This document shows, in pieces, positions 1 to 7,100 of a stretch of 25,936 nt of DNA; the stretch's first letter is position 1; each line of letters begins with the position of its first letter. The stretch covers positions 1 through 25,936 of the IMG/VR virus record IMGVR_UViG_3300024518_002956. The stretch is one strand, 5' to 3'. The notes under the pieces are model-generated. The model searched no databases. It was not told the DNA's origin and saw only the letters and a list, made by a program, of their open reading frames with translations. This DNA is from a virus. Made by a program: the position numbers and the translations under genes.

Positions 1-297
1 CCAGATTACGCTAATATATGCAACCACCTGATACCTGTAGAAGGTTGGCGCAATCTCAAGTGCATCTGGCACAGCAAACCACTGGATCTCACCCAAGAAG
101 AAGCGTTGAACATGAGCCTGGATGACTGGAAGCAACTTGAGCGTGGCGATATAGACGTTCAACTGCGCTTCTCATTCATGCCTGATGCGCTGGTGATGCT
201 TCGGCATGACGGGATACCTGACCCGGAAGAGATCCGTATCCTCAGAAAGCCAACAACCCCAACGCTCAGTATGTGCGAACCAGACTGTAGCCGGTAA
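1..297 (+). CDS. Partial hypothetical protein, 5' end outside window
   Basis: The frame is open from base 1 and ends with a stop at 297, giving about 98 residues of a C-terminal portion. The reading is protein-like, with several Trp and many charged residues (for example SLDDWKQLERGD followed by RFSFMPDALVML). I do not recognise the family. It is the only credible plus-strand gene and converges on the long minus-strand cluster, with a GC-rich hairpin just after its stop. A TTG at 106 and an ATG at 112 could start a shorter protein, but the upstream residues look equally coding, so I treat it as truncated by the window edge. It may belong to a neighbouring phage module or to flanking host DNA. 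Confidence 0.5.
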   Translation, partial: PDYANICNHLIPVEGWRNLKCIWHSKPLDLTQEEALNMSLDDWKQLERGDIDVQLRFSFMPDALVMLRHDGIPDPEEIRILRKPTTPTLSMCEPDCSR

Positions 298-303
298 CAA
301 CAC

Positions 304-324
304 GGGGCGCGGCCTTCGCGCCTC
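304..324 (+). terminator. GC-rich hairpin after the plus-strand gene, weak intrinsic terminator candidate
   Basis: GGGGCGCG (304-311) pairs with CGCGCCTC (317-324) around a 5-base loop. The one non-Watson-Crick pair is G-U in plus-strand RNA but would be A-C in minus-strand RNA, which favours a plus-strand transcript. The following bases are only moderately T-rich, so termination strength is uncertain. It lies 7 bases past the stop of the plus-strand gene and overlaps by 2 bases the stop of the convergent lysis gene. Confidence 0.45.
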
Positions 325-592
325 ACTTCATGTTCTTGATTATATACCACAGTATAAGAGCCAACGAAGGAACGCCACCTACCCCTCCCCAAACGGCACC
401 CTTTACCTTGCCCTCGACTTTTTGTTGAGCCTTTAGCGTTGCCAACTCAACCTTCAGATCCACCACATCTGCTTCTAATGCCTTGATGCAAGCAGCCTGT
501 GTTTTGAAAGATTCTTCAATCCATTTTGCTGCCTTGCTGTAGCCGTTGTTTTCCGACAAGATGTTCCGCCTCTCTCGCACCACTTCCATCAT
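323..592 (-). CDS. XhlA/holin-like small membrane protein, lysis candidate
   Basis: 89 residues. The N-terminal two thirds is a charged helix with heptad-like spacing (residues about 30-60, with LEADVVDLKVELATLKAQQ), a likely coiled coil. The C-terminal part holds one membrane segment (about 68-85, GAVWGGVGGVPSLALILWYI) and a short basic tail. This coiled coil plus C-terminal membrane anchor is the layout of XhlA-type haemolysin/holin-associated phage proteins. Its place at the downstream end of the structural operon fits a lysis role. I see no endolysin beside it, so the lysin would lie outside the window. The start ATG-ATG at 592 has no good ribosome binding site, and the gene overlaps the preceding small frame by 77 bases. 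It may therefore be translationally coupled, or the C-terminal part of a frame-disrupted gene. Confidence 0.6.
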   Translation of the reverse strand: MMEVVRERRNILSENNGYSKAAKWIEESFKTQAACIKALEADVVDLKVELATLKAQQKVEGKVKGAVWGGVGGVPSLALILWYIIKNMK

Positions 593-728
593 CCCGCGAC
601 AGAATATCTAACGCTTCTTTTAGCTTGGCCTCATCAAGCCCAGGATAACATACATAACGCCTTCGCACCCAATACCCAATAAACAGTCGCACCCAATACC
701 CAATAAACAGTCTGATAATTCTAGTCAT
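516..728 (-). CDS. Small hypothetical protein with duplicated RLFIGYWV segment
   Basis: 70 residues. The start ATG lies 4 bases after the LamG gene's stop, with a GGGAGAGAG ribosome binding site inside the end of that gene, so initiation is credible. The N-terminus is hydrophobic and repeats the octapeptide RLFIGYWV twice because of a 24-bp DNA duplication. It continues with a short helical region (LDEAKLKEALDILSRD) and then a polar tail that looks less protein-like. The last 77 bases overlap the XhlA-like frame in the +1 register. The natural product may be the N-terminal half only, or the N-terminus of a longer protein continuing into the XhlA-like frame. Function unknown; the position suggests the lysis cassette. 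Confidence 0.45.
   Translation of the reverse strand: MTRIIRLFIGYWVRLFIGYWVRRRYVCYPGLDEAKLKEALDILSRDDGSGAREAEHLVGKQRLQQGSKMD
664..711 (-). repeat. Exact 24-bp tandem duplication
   Basis: Two identical 24-base units, 664-687 and 688-711, each beginning CGCACCCAATACCC on the plus strand. The unit is a multiple of three, so it adds eight residues to the overlapping minus-strand gene without shifting its frame. Confidence 0.95.
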
Positions 729-732
729 GCCA

Positions 733-3354
733 TTACTCTCTCCCTGGATTCAATGGGTTACGCTTCGGATAGAAGCCTGGTGTTTTGGTCGCTGTATTAG
801 CCGCCCGCGTGTCTAAGCGGGTCAGCGTTACGTCGTCTATCCAACTTGATTGATCAGCGGCTCCACTGGTGAACTTAATCGTCAGTGTAGTTGTGGCAGC
901 CTTGAATGTGAAGCTATGTTCTGTCCAGCTATTATCGCCCGTGATGTCTATAGTAGTGACCGCAGCGCCCGAAAGAACTGCGTTTATATCTTGCGCGTTG
1001 TTCTTCTCCCAGAAACTGAACGTGTAATAGTTATCAACTACAACCGTCACGTCCTGAGTCACGCCTTCATTAGCGTCGCAATTATTCAGCAAAATACTCG
1101 ACGCGCCGCTATGCTTTTCCGCGGTATCAGTCTGCGTCTCGTCAGCATCCGGTGTTCCTGTATCTGACCACCCTGTCGGAAGCGCATTGCCATCAGCGGC
1201 TTCACACCCTGGCTGCGTTACTAACTGGGCCAGCACTTCACCCTCGTCCACATACACAGTAGCTGAGTTAGTGCCCGCGCCTGCGCCTGTTATTCTCAAG
1301 TTCAACGTGATAGCCGCCTGGTCAGCCTCGAAAGCCATCTCGTAATACTTCCAGTTCAGCACCGCAAAGGTGTCAGTATTCGCGCTTGCTGTCAGATCGT
1401 TTACGCCTAAGTTATCTGCCACTACAGTATCAGCGGCATTATCATTGCACAGATATATTCCCTCTGCGTTAGGCCACTGGCTAGGATCACCGGGGTTGTT
1501 ATACAGATTAGCTATCTCTCCAGCCGCGCCCATTTCGTTGGCTGCCATTATGTCGGCGGGGTAGGCTATCCCGACATCTCTCATTTCGCCATTGAAAGTG
1601 ATCGCCGTGTCGTCCTGCCTTCTGCCCAAATAAAAATTGCCTGCATTGGACGCTGTGCCTGTAGAATCACCTGTATCAGTTATTATCGTGGTATCGTCAA
1701 CGCCATCAACAAATACCTTCGAGCCGCCAATGTTATCTCTATCCAAATATCCTGCAACAAAATGCCATTTGTTATCCCGTAGATCTATCGCCCCCCTGAC
1801 CGCTGAATCACTAGTGCCGTCTCCGTCGGTTAGCCGAATGTTAGGCCGGCCATTACCGTCAGTGAAGAAATACCAACCTGGCGTATTAAGACTACTGTTC
1901 CATTTCCCTAGAATAACTCCGGTGCCACTATCTGTATCTATTTTTACCCAAGCCCAAACCCCAACATCGTTGGTTCCTATATTGTGAATATTACCACCAT
2001 CGGCCTGCGCCGTCGCATCCAGATCAAACGCCCGCGCAAAATTGCCGCGGTCATCAAGCGACTTCCCTATCTCACGACTCAGTATAGGCGTTGCGCTGCC
2101 GTCATAGTCTGCCCATATCGTTGAATCGTCGTGCATCTGATCAGGACGTAGCCATAGGCGTGATGTGTAGTCGCCCCCACTAACAAGCGTCATTGTGGCA
2201 AGCGTTGACTCGTCGTTGTCGTCAGCGGCGGCCCATACATCCTTCAAGGACTGGCCGTCGAACTTGACAACGCTGGTGTCTTTGGTTATCGTCTGATTTG
2301 CCCCGGCAGATACATTGTCTGTGCTGGAACTCTCTTGGTCGCCATCCACCCATAAATTACGAGTGATCGTCTTGTTGGTTCCTGATACAGCGGCGCATGA
2401 GTCGTCAACGGTGACGGTCACTCCTGATACAGTAGCAACGGCTGTATATACCACGTTAGCGGGATCGTCGTCATCATAAACGACTACTTCTTCACCAGCT
2501 ACCAACTTCGTATCAGCGGCTTGAGTCAGCGTCAACGTCACTGTTGATATGGACGATATAGCTAGTTGACCAGGGTGATAGACGATACCTGTGCCTTCTT
2601 GCGAAAAATCTCCCAACATTATCGTATCTGGCGATACCACGAAAGGTGTGCCTGATCCAGAATCATAATCCGCAAGGATCTCCGAATCGTCCCAACTTCG
2701 TTTTGACACCAAAATTGTAAGTGCGCCGTTGAGTTGGCTTGCGCCGTTATTATCCGCCCCAATATGAACAGTGGTTCCGAGATCATCCATGCTATCATTA
2801 GAGAGTGCATTATCGGGTACGGCATCACGGCTTACCCCGTCCGTATAGAGTTCAATTTCATCATTTTTGAAGTCTAAGCGACAAGCTATCTGATGCCATT
2901 CACTAGCAGACCAGCCGGTTATATCAAACTCGACTTTATGCTGTGTACTATCTTTATCTAAAATTAAAAATTCCAACAGTCCCGCAGTGTCAACATGAAT
3001 AAAGAACCTATTGGAACCGGCAGACTTACGAGTCTCAAGTATATAGCGATCTATACCATCTCCAGGGGAGAAGTTCAATCTCACCCAACAGAGGATAGTC
3101 ATCTGGTTAGCGTTCCAGTTCTCCGCCACCACCGCGCTGTTCAACGACGCGCTGCCGGCTTCTTCTTGCAAGTCGTCATTATTAGCTCCACCAACATAAG
3201 GCAGTATATGGATAGCCTTCTCATCCGTAAGATCAGTAGGTGTTAGATCTATAAACCGCCATTCCTTCTCAAGCAGAATCTGACCATCTGCCGCGCCAAA
3301 GACACACAGGAAAGCTAGAAAGAACGCTATGGATATTGTAAATCGGTATCTCAT
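733..3354 (-). CDS. Large LamG-domain protein with signal peptide, putative virion appendage/adhesin
   Basis: 873 residues from ATG 3354 (AGGG 8 bases upstream; a GTG at 3360 is an alternative). Residues 1-24 form a Sec-type signal: basic MRYR, a hydrophobic core FTISIAFFLAFLCVFG, then AADG. Two concanavalin/LamG-like jelly rolls follow, at about 73-233 (WVRLNFSPGDG, WHQIACRLDF, ELYTDG) and 438-603 (VWAWVKIDTDSGTG, WHFVAGYLDRD, KVFVDGVDD). The C-terminal region, about 716-846, resembles a CBM4/9-type carbohydrate-binding beta-sandwich (YYTFSFWEKN, WTEHSFTF, WIDDVTLTRL). LamG domains are common in phage fibres and decoration proteins, where they bind glycans or assist attachment. It lies downstream of head genes with no gap, so a host-recognition appendage is the best inference. 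The signal peptide is odd for a virion protein assembled in the cytoplasm; a secreted or surface adhesin is the alternative. Confidence 0.75.
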   Translation of the reverse strand: MRYRFTISIAFFLAFLCVFGAADGQILLEKEWRFIDLTPTDLTDEKAIHILPYVGGANNDDLQEEAGSASLNSAVVAENWNANQMTILCWVRLNFSPGDGIDRYILETRKSAGSNRFFIHVDTAGLLEFLILDKDSTQHKVEFDITGWSASEWHQIACRLDFKNDEIELYTDGVSRDAVPDNALSNDSMDDLGTTVHIGADNNGASQLNGALTILVSKRSWDDSEILADYDSGSGTPFVVSPDTIMLGDFSQEGTGIVYHPGQLAISSISTVTLTLTQAADTKLVAGEEVVVYDDDDPANVVYTAVATVSGVTVTVDDSCAAVSGTNKTITRNLWVDGDQESSSTDNVSAGANQTITKDTSVVKFDGQSLKDVWAAADDNDESTLATMTLVSGGDYTSRLWLRPDQMHDDSTIWADYDGSATPILSREIGKSLDDRGNFARAFDLDATAQADGGNIHNIGTNDVGVWAWVKIDTDSGTGVILGKWNSSLNTPGWYFFTDGNGRPNIRLTDGDGTSDSAVRGAIDLRDNKWHFVAGYLDRDNIGGSKVFVDGVDDTTIITDTGDSTGTASNAGNFYLGRRQDDTAITFNGEMRDVGIAYPADIMAANEMGAAGEIANLYNNPGDPSQWPNAEGIYLCNDNAADTVVADNLGVNDLTASANTDTFAVLNWKYYEMAFEADQAAITLNLRITGAGAGTNSATVYVDEGEVLAQLVTQPGCEAADGNALPTGWSDTGTPDADETQTDTAEKHSGASSILLNNCDANEGVTQDVTVVVDNYYTFSFWEKNNAQDINAVLSGAAVTTIDITGDNSWTEHSFTFKAATTTLTIKFTSGAADQSSWIDDVTLTRLDTRAANTATKTPGFYPKRNPLNPGRE

Positions 3355-3364
3355 ATTCACAGCC

Positions 3365-4102
3365 CTATGGTACGTTTATAGTGAGCGTAACCACTTGAAC
3401 GCCCTGATCACCGGTGAACGTCACTGTCGCCTCGTAATCACCAGCGGGAACGCCAGATCTATCAACTGTTATGGTTATGGTGACGGGATCGCCGGCGGCA
3501 AGTATCTGGCCTTCAGCAGGATCAACGTCTATCTTTGATGCCATGTTTTCAGGCGATACAGCGGTAGACCAATTCAACCTTGCATCGCCATCGTTACCTA
3601 TATCCAGAGTCAATTCAGTTGTAGAACTTCCGAAATCAAGGCTTGCTTCTGTGAGCGTCATGTCGGATGTGCCTATATTAAGCACAGAATCGGCATAGAC
3701 AAGATCAAGCGCCGCCCTTGCTTCTAACGCTGCGGAATGAGAGACAAACGCCGCCGCTAACGTTGCCTTGAAAGCCGTTAAAGATATATAAAGCCTTCCG
3801 ACCGGCATCCATTGACCATCAACAAGCGCCTCGTGGCTCTCCACTACATTCCCGTCAACTAAGTCTCTGTTCGTTCTCGTATCTTCTATAATATTATTCG
3901 GGACTATGGTATCACCTGTGAAGGGTGGCCAGGGAACTGACCCAAGCCGCTCCTGCATATAGTCGTATATCTCCTGCGGAGCGTAGTAAACCAGGTCGCC
4001 AGCCTTCCATGCTGTGTCTACTTGATTGATCGTCATCGAGTAAATGCTGCCAACTAGCAACACTACACCCAATATAATTGCAAGGATTATCTTACGCATC
4101 AT
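3365..4102 (-). CDS. Signal-peptide protein with C-terminal BACON/Ig-like domain
   Basis: 245 residues; GGAG 4 bases before ATG 4102. An N-terminal signal or anchor (MMRK, then IILAIILGVVLLVG, then SIYS) is followed by about 120 residues rich in Ala and acidic residues with a helical stretch (LTAFKATLAAAF). The last 90 residues form a beta-sandwich reminiscent of BACON or related Ig-like domains: LDIGNDGDARLNWS, VDPAEGQILAAGD, TITVDRSGVPAGDYEATVTF, VVTLTINVP. BACON domains occur in Bacteroidota glycan-binding proteins and in crAss-like phages. It sits between the LamG protein and another signal-peptide protein, suggesting that all are parts of one appendage. I judge the Ig-like fold likely and the BACON assignment probable. 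Confidence 0.6.
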   Translation of the reverse strand: MMRKIILAIILGVVLLVGSIYSMTINQVDTAWKAGDLVYYAPQEIYDYMQERLGSVPWPPFTGDTIVPNNIIEDTRTNRDLVDGNVVESHEALVDGQWMPVGRLYISLTAFKATLAAAFVSHSAALEARAALDLVYADSVLNIGTSDMTLTEASLDFGSSTTELTLDIGNDGDARLNWSTAVSPENMASKIDVDPAEGQILAAGDPVTITITVDRSGVPAGDYEATVTFTGDQGVQVVTLTINVP

Positions 4103-4111
4103 TACACTCCT

Positions 4112-4795
4112 TTAATTATTCGTCAGATATGAAATCTGCACATCGGTTGCCAGCCAGCTAGTATCGTTAGCATCTGCATTAGTGGCTGTAAATATCAATC
4201 GTATAGTCTCGCCAGGAGTAACAGCAGATCCAGGTTCCAAAGTCGTCTCTGCCCAGGTATTATCAGATCCAGGAGCGATGTCGCTACCGGAGATAGTGGC
4301 GTCAATATTCCCAGAGCCATCTTCCATCGTTACCACAAACGTACAGTTTGCGAAGTCGGAACTCCGTGTCCAGATGGAGATGCTATTCGCTCCAGTCCAT
4401 GCGACCCAGAAATCAGGAACGATATACTCAAATACTATAACACCAGCTTCCGCCCCTGACCCTGAACTGACTTGTAAGTAAGACTTATTCCCTGTCCCAT
4501 CATGGTCTGCAATGACAGTTACTGCGCCGCTGGCAGAACTATCAGCTTGCTTCGATACCAGGTTAGTGAAATATCTGGTTACCGATGGCGTTGACAGCGT
4601 GATCGTATTATCGCCATTATCAGTAACAGTAATCTGATCCGCTGTCCCTATCACAGCAGATCCGAGGTCGCCCAGAAGACTTGCGATGTTCCTGAATCCG
4701 CGTGGATTCTGTAAGGTGGATCCAACAGCGAGGCCTATTGGTAACGACAGGATTATCAATATTTTCAATAGCTTCTTTATAGTTGGCCTCATCAT
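4112..4795 (-). CDS. Signal-peptide beta-rich protein, putative virion or surface protein
   Basis: 227 residues; GGGAGG 5 bases before ATG 4795, start overlapping the preceding stop as ATGA. The N-terminus MMRPTIKKLLK plus ILIILSLPIGLAV plus GS fits a signal peptide of about 25 residues. A short linker (NPRGFRNIASLLGDLG) leads to beta-strand-rich sequence with Thr/Ser/Asp/Gly turns (QITVTDNGDNTITLS) and a likely jelly-roll half at about 110-225 (VVTMEDGSGNIDATISG, WAETTLEPGSAVTPGE, IRLIFTATNADANDTSW) like carbohydrate-binding sandwich folds. No catalytic motif is visible. The neighbours are the connector-like gene upstream and the BACON-like gene downstream, so a tail or fibre component is inferred. 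Family not recognised. Confidence 0.55.
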   Translation of the reverse strand: MMRPTIKKLLKILIILSLPIGLAVGSTLQNPRGFRNIASLLGDLGSAVIGTADQITVTDNGDNTITLSTPSVTRYFTNLVSKQADSSASGAVTVIADHDGTGNKSYLQVSSGSGAEAGVIVFEYIVPDFWVAWTGANSISIWTRSSDFANCTFVVTMEDGSGNIDATISGSDIAPGSDNTWAETTLEPGSAVTPGETIRLIFTATNADANDTSWLATDVQISYLTNN

Positions 4796-5325
4796 ACTAG
4801 CCTCCCTTTATCTGTCCCTGATGAATGTCTAAATCTTTTAGCCATGTCCAGCAAGCTCGCGTATGTATAACTTACGCCGCCGCGCGACCATTGTTCGGCT
4901 CTAGTCGGATCTCCCGCAAGTTGCTCATAAGCCTCAGCCATCGCCCCCGACACATTGTAGCTCATGGCGTCCAAATAATACGGCTGTTGGTTCTGCTCAG
5001 AGTCAAACTTGAACGTACCTGATACCAGATTATAACTCGTAGGTGTCTTGAACGTAGCATCGCGACCTGGCCGATCCCAGATGTTGATCACTTCTTCCGG
5101 GTCGCCCGTTCCTGTCCATGTATCAGTAGCGCCCTCAAGCATAGTGAATCTAGCCTCAAATACTTGCCAGTCCTGATCAACATCCAAACTGACACGGTAA
5201 AGCCTCCGCCTGTGGATATCTAGATATACCTGCAGCTCATCGTCATCCGTCCAGATAGAAGACCCCGAATCGTTTAACTTGAGCCGCAGATGCGCTAGGA
5301 TGTGAGCCATTGTAGTTCGTGCCAT
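4792..5325 (-). CDS. Putative head-tail connector/adaptor protein
   Basis: 177 residues; AAGGA 5 bases before ATG 5325. The N-terminal helical part (AHILAHLRLKLNDSGSSIWTD, then DDELQVYLDIHRRRL) resembles the opening of phage head-tail adaptors and connectors of the HK97 gp6/SPP1 gp15 kind, which stack on the portal ring after packaging. The central part is beta-rich, and the C-terminal part is helical again (AMAEAYEQLAGD, YASLLDMAKRFRH). It has no signal peptide, unlike the genes on both sides, which fits a protein that assembles on the capsid in the cytoplasm. The assignment rests on pattern and position, not on a diagnostic motif. Confidence 0.55.
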   Translation of the reverse strand: MARTTMAHILAHLRLKLNDSGSSIWTDDDELQVYLDIHRRRLYRVSLDVDQDWQVFEARFTMLEGATDTWTGTGDPEEVINIWDRPGRDATFKTPTSYNLVSGTFKFDSEQNQQPYYLDAMSYNVSGAMAEAYEQLAGDPTRAEQWSRGGVSYTYASLLDMAKRFRHSSGTDKGRLV

Positions 5326-5333
5326 GTCGTTCC

Positions 5334-5804
5334 TTAATGCGTGCTTTCACTCAATACTATGGACATTGACGTGCCAGTGCCTGATCCCAAAGCTTTGGCG
5401 CTCACCCTAACCTCGTAATACGAGACAGGAATATCTATTACATAATCGTCTGTTATCGTCTTCGTGTATTCAGCGGGTGTAAGTGTGACCAGTCCCGCCG
5501 CGCTAACTGATGCGACCTGTGTTTGAAACCACGTATCTGAATCTTCGTATCGCACCTCTGCAATGATTTTGGATCCCGTCGAACTGCCAACAGTAAACGA
5601 TACCAGCAAGTTAAGCTGATTGCGATCATCGATCCGTATAGGTGAACTGGCGACGTAACCAGTCGTCAATATAGCAGCAGATCGAATAGTGCTGGATCTC
5701 ACGTCTATATTAGCCTTGCCGTAGGCATAAGCCCCAGGCACTGTATACCCGAACATCAATACCAAGACAATCAGTATTGCAAGTAGTTTGTTTAGTCTTT
5801 TCAT
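5334..5804 (-). CDS. Signal-peptide beta-sandwich protein, putative virion component
   Basis: 156 residues; AAGGA 7 bases before ATG 5804. This has the clearest signal peptide of the group: MKRLNK, hydrophobic LLAILIVLVLMFGY, then TVPGAYA with an AxA cleavage site before YGKANID. There is no lipobox Cys, so it is not a lipoprotein. The mature part is beta-rich with regular strands (NQLNLLVSFTVGSSTGS, IIAEVRYEDSDTWFQTQ, YYEVRVSAKALGSGTGTSM), like small phage decoration or tail proteins. The start overlaps the stop of the 51-residue gene upstream (ATGA), so it is translated from the same message as the capsid genes. The family is not recognised. Confidence 0.6.
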   Translation of the reverse strand: MKRLNKLLAILIVLVLMFGYTVPGAYAYGKANIDVRSSTIRSAAILTTGYVASSPIRIDDRNQLNLLVSFTVGSSTGSKIIAEVRYEDSDTWFQTQVASVSAAGLVTLTPAEYTKTITDDYVIDIPVSYYEVRVSAKALGSGTGTSMSIVLSESTH

Positions 5805-5956
5805 AGTATCATCCTTCTATGTGATTTAGTAAGCAGAAACCCAGTTGCTCGTTCCCTGAATACTTGCATCGCCAAATAATCAGGCATGACGTGATTATAG
5901 ATCTTGAATTCTATGCTTTTTGATCGGTCTATCTTCCATAACGCTTCAGGCCTCAT
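5801..5956 (-). CDS. Small 51-residue hypothetical protein
   Basis: Found by reading the gap between 5804 and 6021. It starts at ATG 5956 with AGGTG 6 bases upstream and ends in a TGA that overlaps the next gene's ATG (ATGA), a coupling common in this operon. The product begins MRPEALWKIDRSKS and is basic and mixed alpha/beta in character, with no membrane segment or metal motif. Function unknown. Its place between the beta-helix gene and the signal-peptide genes suggests a minor structural or assembly role. Confidence 0.6.
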   Translation of the reverse strand: MRPEALWKIDRSKSIEFKIYNHVMPDYLAMQVFRERATGFLLTKSHRRMIL

Positions 5957-5973
5957 ACTAATCACCTGGATTT

Positions 5974-6006
5974 ATGGGCGGTACGAGATATTACCATACC
6001 GCCCAT
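5974..6006 (-). repeat. Perfect 10-bp inverted repeat between genes
   Basis: ATGGGCGGTA (5974-5983) and TACCGCCCAT (5997-6006) are exact inverted copies around a 13-base loop. The hairpin lies after the stop of the 58-residue gene and just before the ribosome binding site of the 51-residue gene. No T-run follows on either strand, so it is not a standard intrinsic terminator. It could stabilise or allow processing of the message, or bind a protein. Confidence 0.7.
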
Positions 6007-6020
6007 CTCTGGTTGACGTC

Positions 6021-6197
6021 TTAGGACGCCCTTTCCCGTGAAAGTTCCATCGCTGCGCTATCACCCAATCTGCGTAGCTTTGCGACCAGGGCGTTGTCGT
6101 TGGTTTCCAGAATATCACCATCAAGGTCGCCCTTCTTGACTCCTGCTGCCTTATAGTCCTTGATGCGGTATTCGATGATCCTTCTTCTTTTTGCCAT
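6021..6197 (-). CDS. Small basic protein of 58 residues, capsid-region
   Basis: GGAGG lies 5 bases before ATG 6197, which selects this start over an in-frame ATG four codons earlier. The sequence begins MAKRRRIIEYRIKDYKAAG and continues with KKGDLDGDILETND and a helical C-terminus (LVAKLRRLGDSAAMELSRE). It is highly charged and without a recognised domain. It sits between the beta-helix protein and the 51-residue gene in the structural operon. The function is unknown. Confidence 0.65.
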   Translation of the reverse strand: MAKRRRIIEYRIKDYKAAGVKKGDLDGDILETNDNALVAKLRRLGDSAAMELSRERAS

Positions 6198-6236
6198 AAT
6201 ACCCTCCATAGTATCTACGTTGTCCTGCTTCAGTAT

Positions 6237-7079
6237 TTACGGCAGGATAAGCTCACCTGTGATTGAGCCAGCGATGTCGTCGCCATCAAGAGCGGCGAAA
6301 GTCGTGCCTGTCAGTGAGAAGCAACTCATGGTCGTTACCAGGGTCGCTGCATTGCCACCAGTGACCCCAGCGTGCTTCACGACGCAGTCTCTCAAGCGCA
6401 AAGTAGCTGCAATAGCTCCAGCGCCGACCACGATGCCGCCCATGAGGTATGCCTGCTCCACATAGAGTCTGTCGCCTGCGTTCCCAACGTTCCAGGCTAT
6501 GCGACCATCGACCTCACCGTTGCGCGGGCCTCCCCAATAGATACGAATGGCGTTATCCGTATCAGTATGAGTTAGCGTGATAAATGAATCGCTATCAGAA
6601 TCGGCGTCTCCGCCAACAGCATCCAGATAGGCGTTGAGTTTCTTGGTCATTGACGTATTATTGAGCAGTATCCCGTCAAGCCCCGCCTCGTCATGGTTGA
6701 TCCGGAGATTCATTATCGTTAGCTCGAAAGTGGAGGTCTGGACGCCAGGAGCGACGTTGATCACCTGATCAGCGCCGTGCCCTGAAGCGAGAGCGATCTC
6801 AGTCGTCCACTTGGGATGATCACCGATGAGTTTCACGCCGCTGATCGTCGGCCACGTCAAGCCAGCAGCCTCCTCGTAGACTCCAGGCCCTACGCGGATG
6901 GTCTTCTTTGCGGCGGTTACAGCAGCAAACGCGGCGGTGATTGTGAGCAACGGAGCTATTCTGGATCCGCCGTTGCTGTCGTTACCTGTTTTCGATACAT
7001 GGATTTGATCCGTTTCGTAGCCGGTCTTCAAAGTTGATGCAAGCCCGGCGTCAAGAGTGCCATTAAATTCCTCAGCCAT
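6237..7079 (-). CDS. Right-handed beta-helix (pectin-lyase-like) virion protein
   Basis: 280 residues; AGAGGTG 8 bases before ATG 7079. After a short N-terminal region comes a segment typical of parallel beta-helix proteins (IHVSKTGNDSNGGS, TITAAFAAVTAAKKTIRVGPG, VYEEA), where a repeat unit of about 20-25 residues runs through VKLIGDHPKWTTEIAL, FELTIMNLRINHDEAGLDGI and ATLRLRDCVVKHAG. Beta-helix proteins in phages are usually trimeric tailspikes or capsid decoration. It comes after the capsid gene and a small protein, and has no signal peptide. No clear catalytic residue set can be assigned, so a structural or decoration role is as likely as a depolymerase. Confidence 0.65.
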   Translation of the reverse strand: MAEEFNGTLDAGLASTLKTGYETDQIHVSKTGNDSNGGSRIAPLLTITAAFAAVTAAKKTIRVGPGVYEEAAGLTWPTISGVKLIGDHPKWTTEIALASGHGADQVINVAPGVQTSTFELTIMNLRINHDEAGLDGILLNNTSMTKKLNAYLDAVGGDADSDSDSFITLTHTDTDNAIRIYWGGPRNGEVDGRIAWNVGNAGDRLYVEQAYLMGGIVVGAGAIAATLRLRDCVVKHAGVTGGNAATLVTTMSCFSLTGTTFAALDGDDIAGSITGELILP

Positions 7080-7100
7080 TACATCTACACCTCTTTCATA

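Noticed and set aside
516-592. Programmed -1 ribosomal frameshift in the lysis region
   Set aside because: The second frame is in the +1 register and no canonical slippery heptamer is present; an indel or simple overlap fits better.
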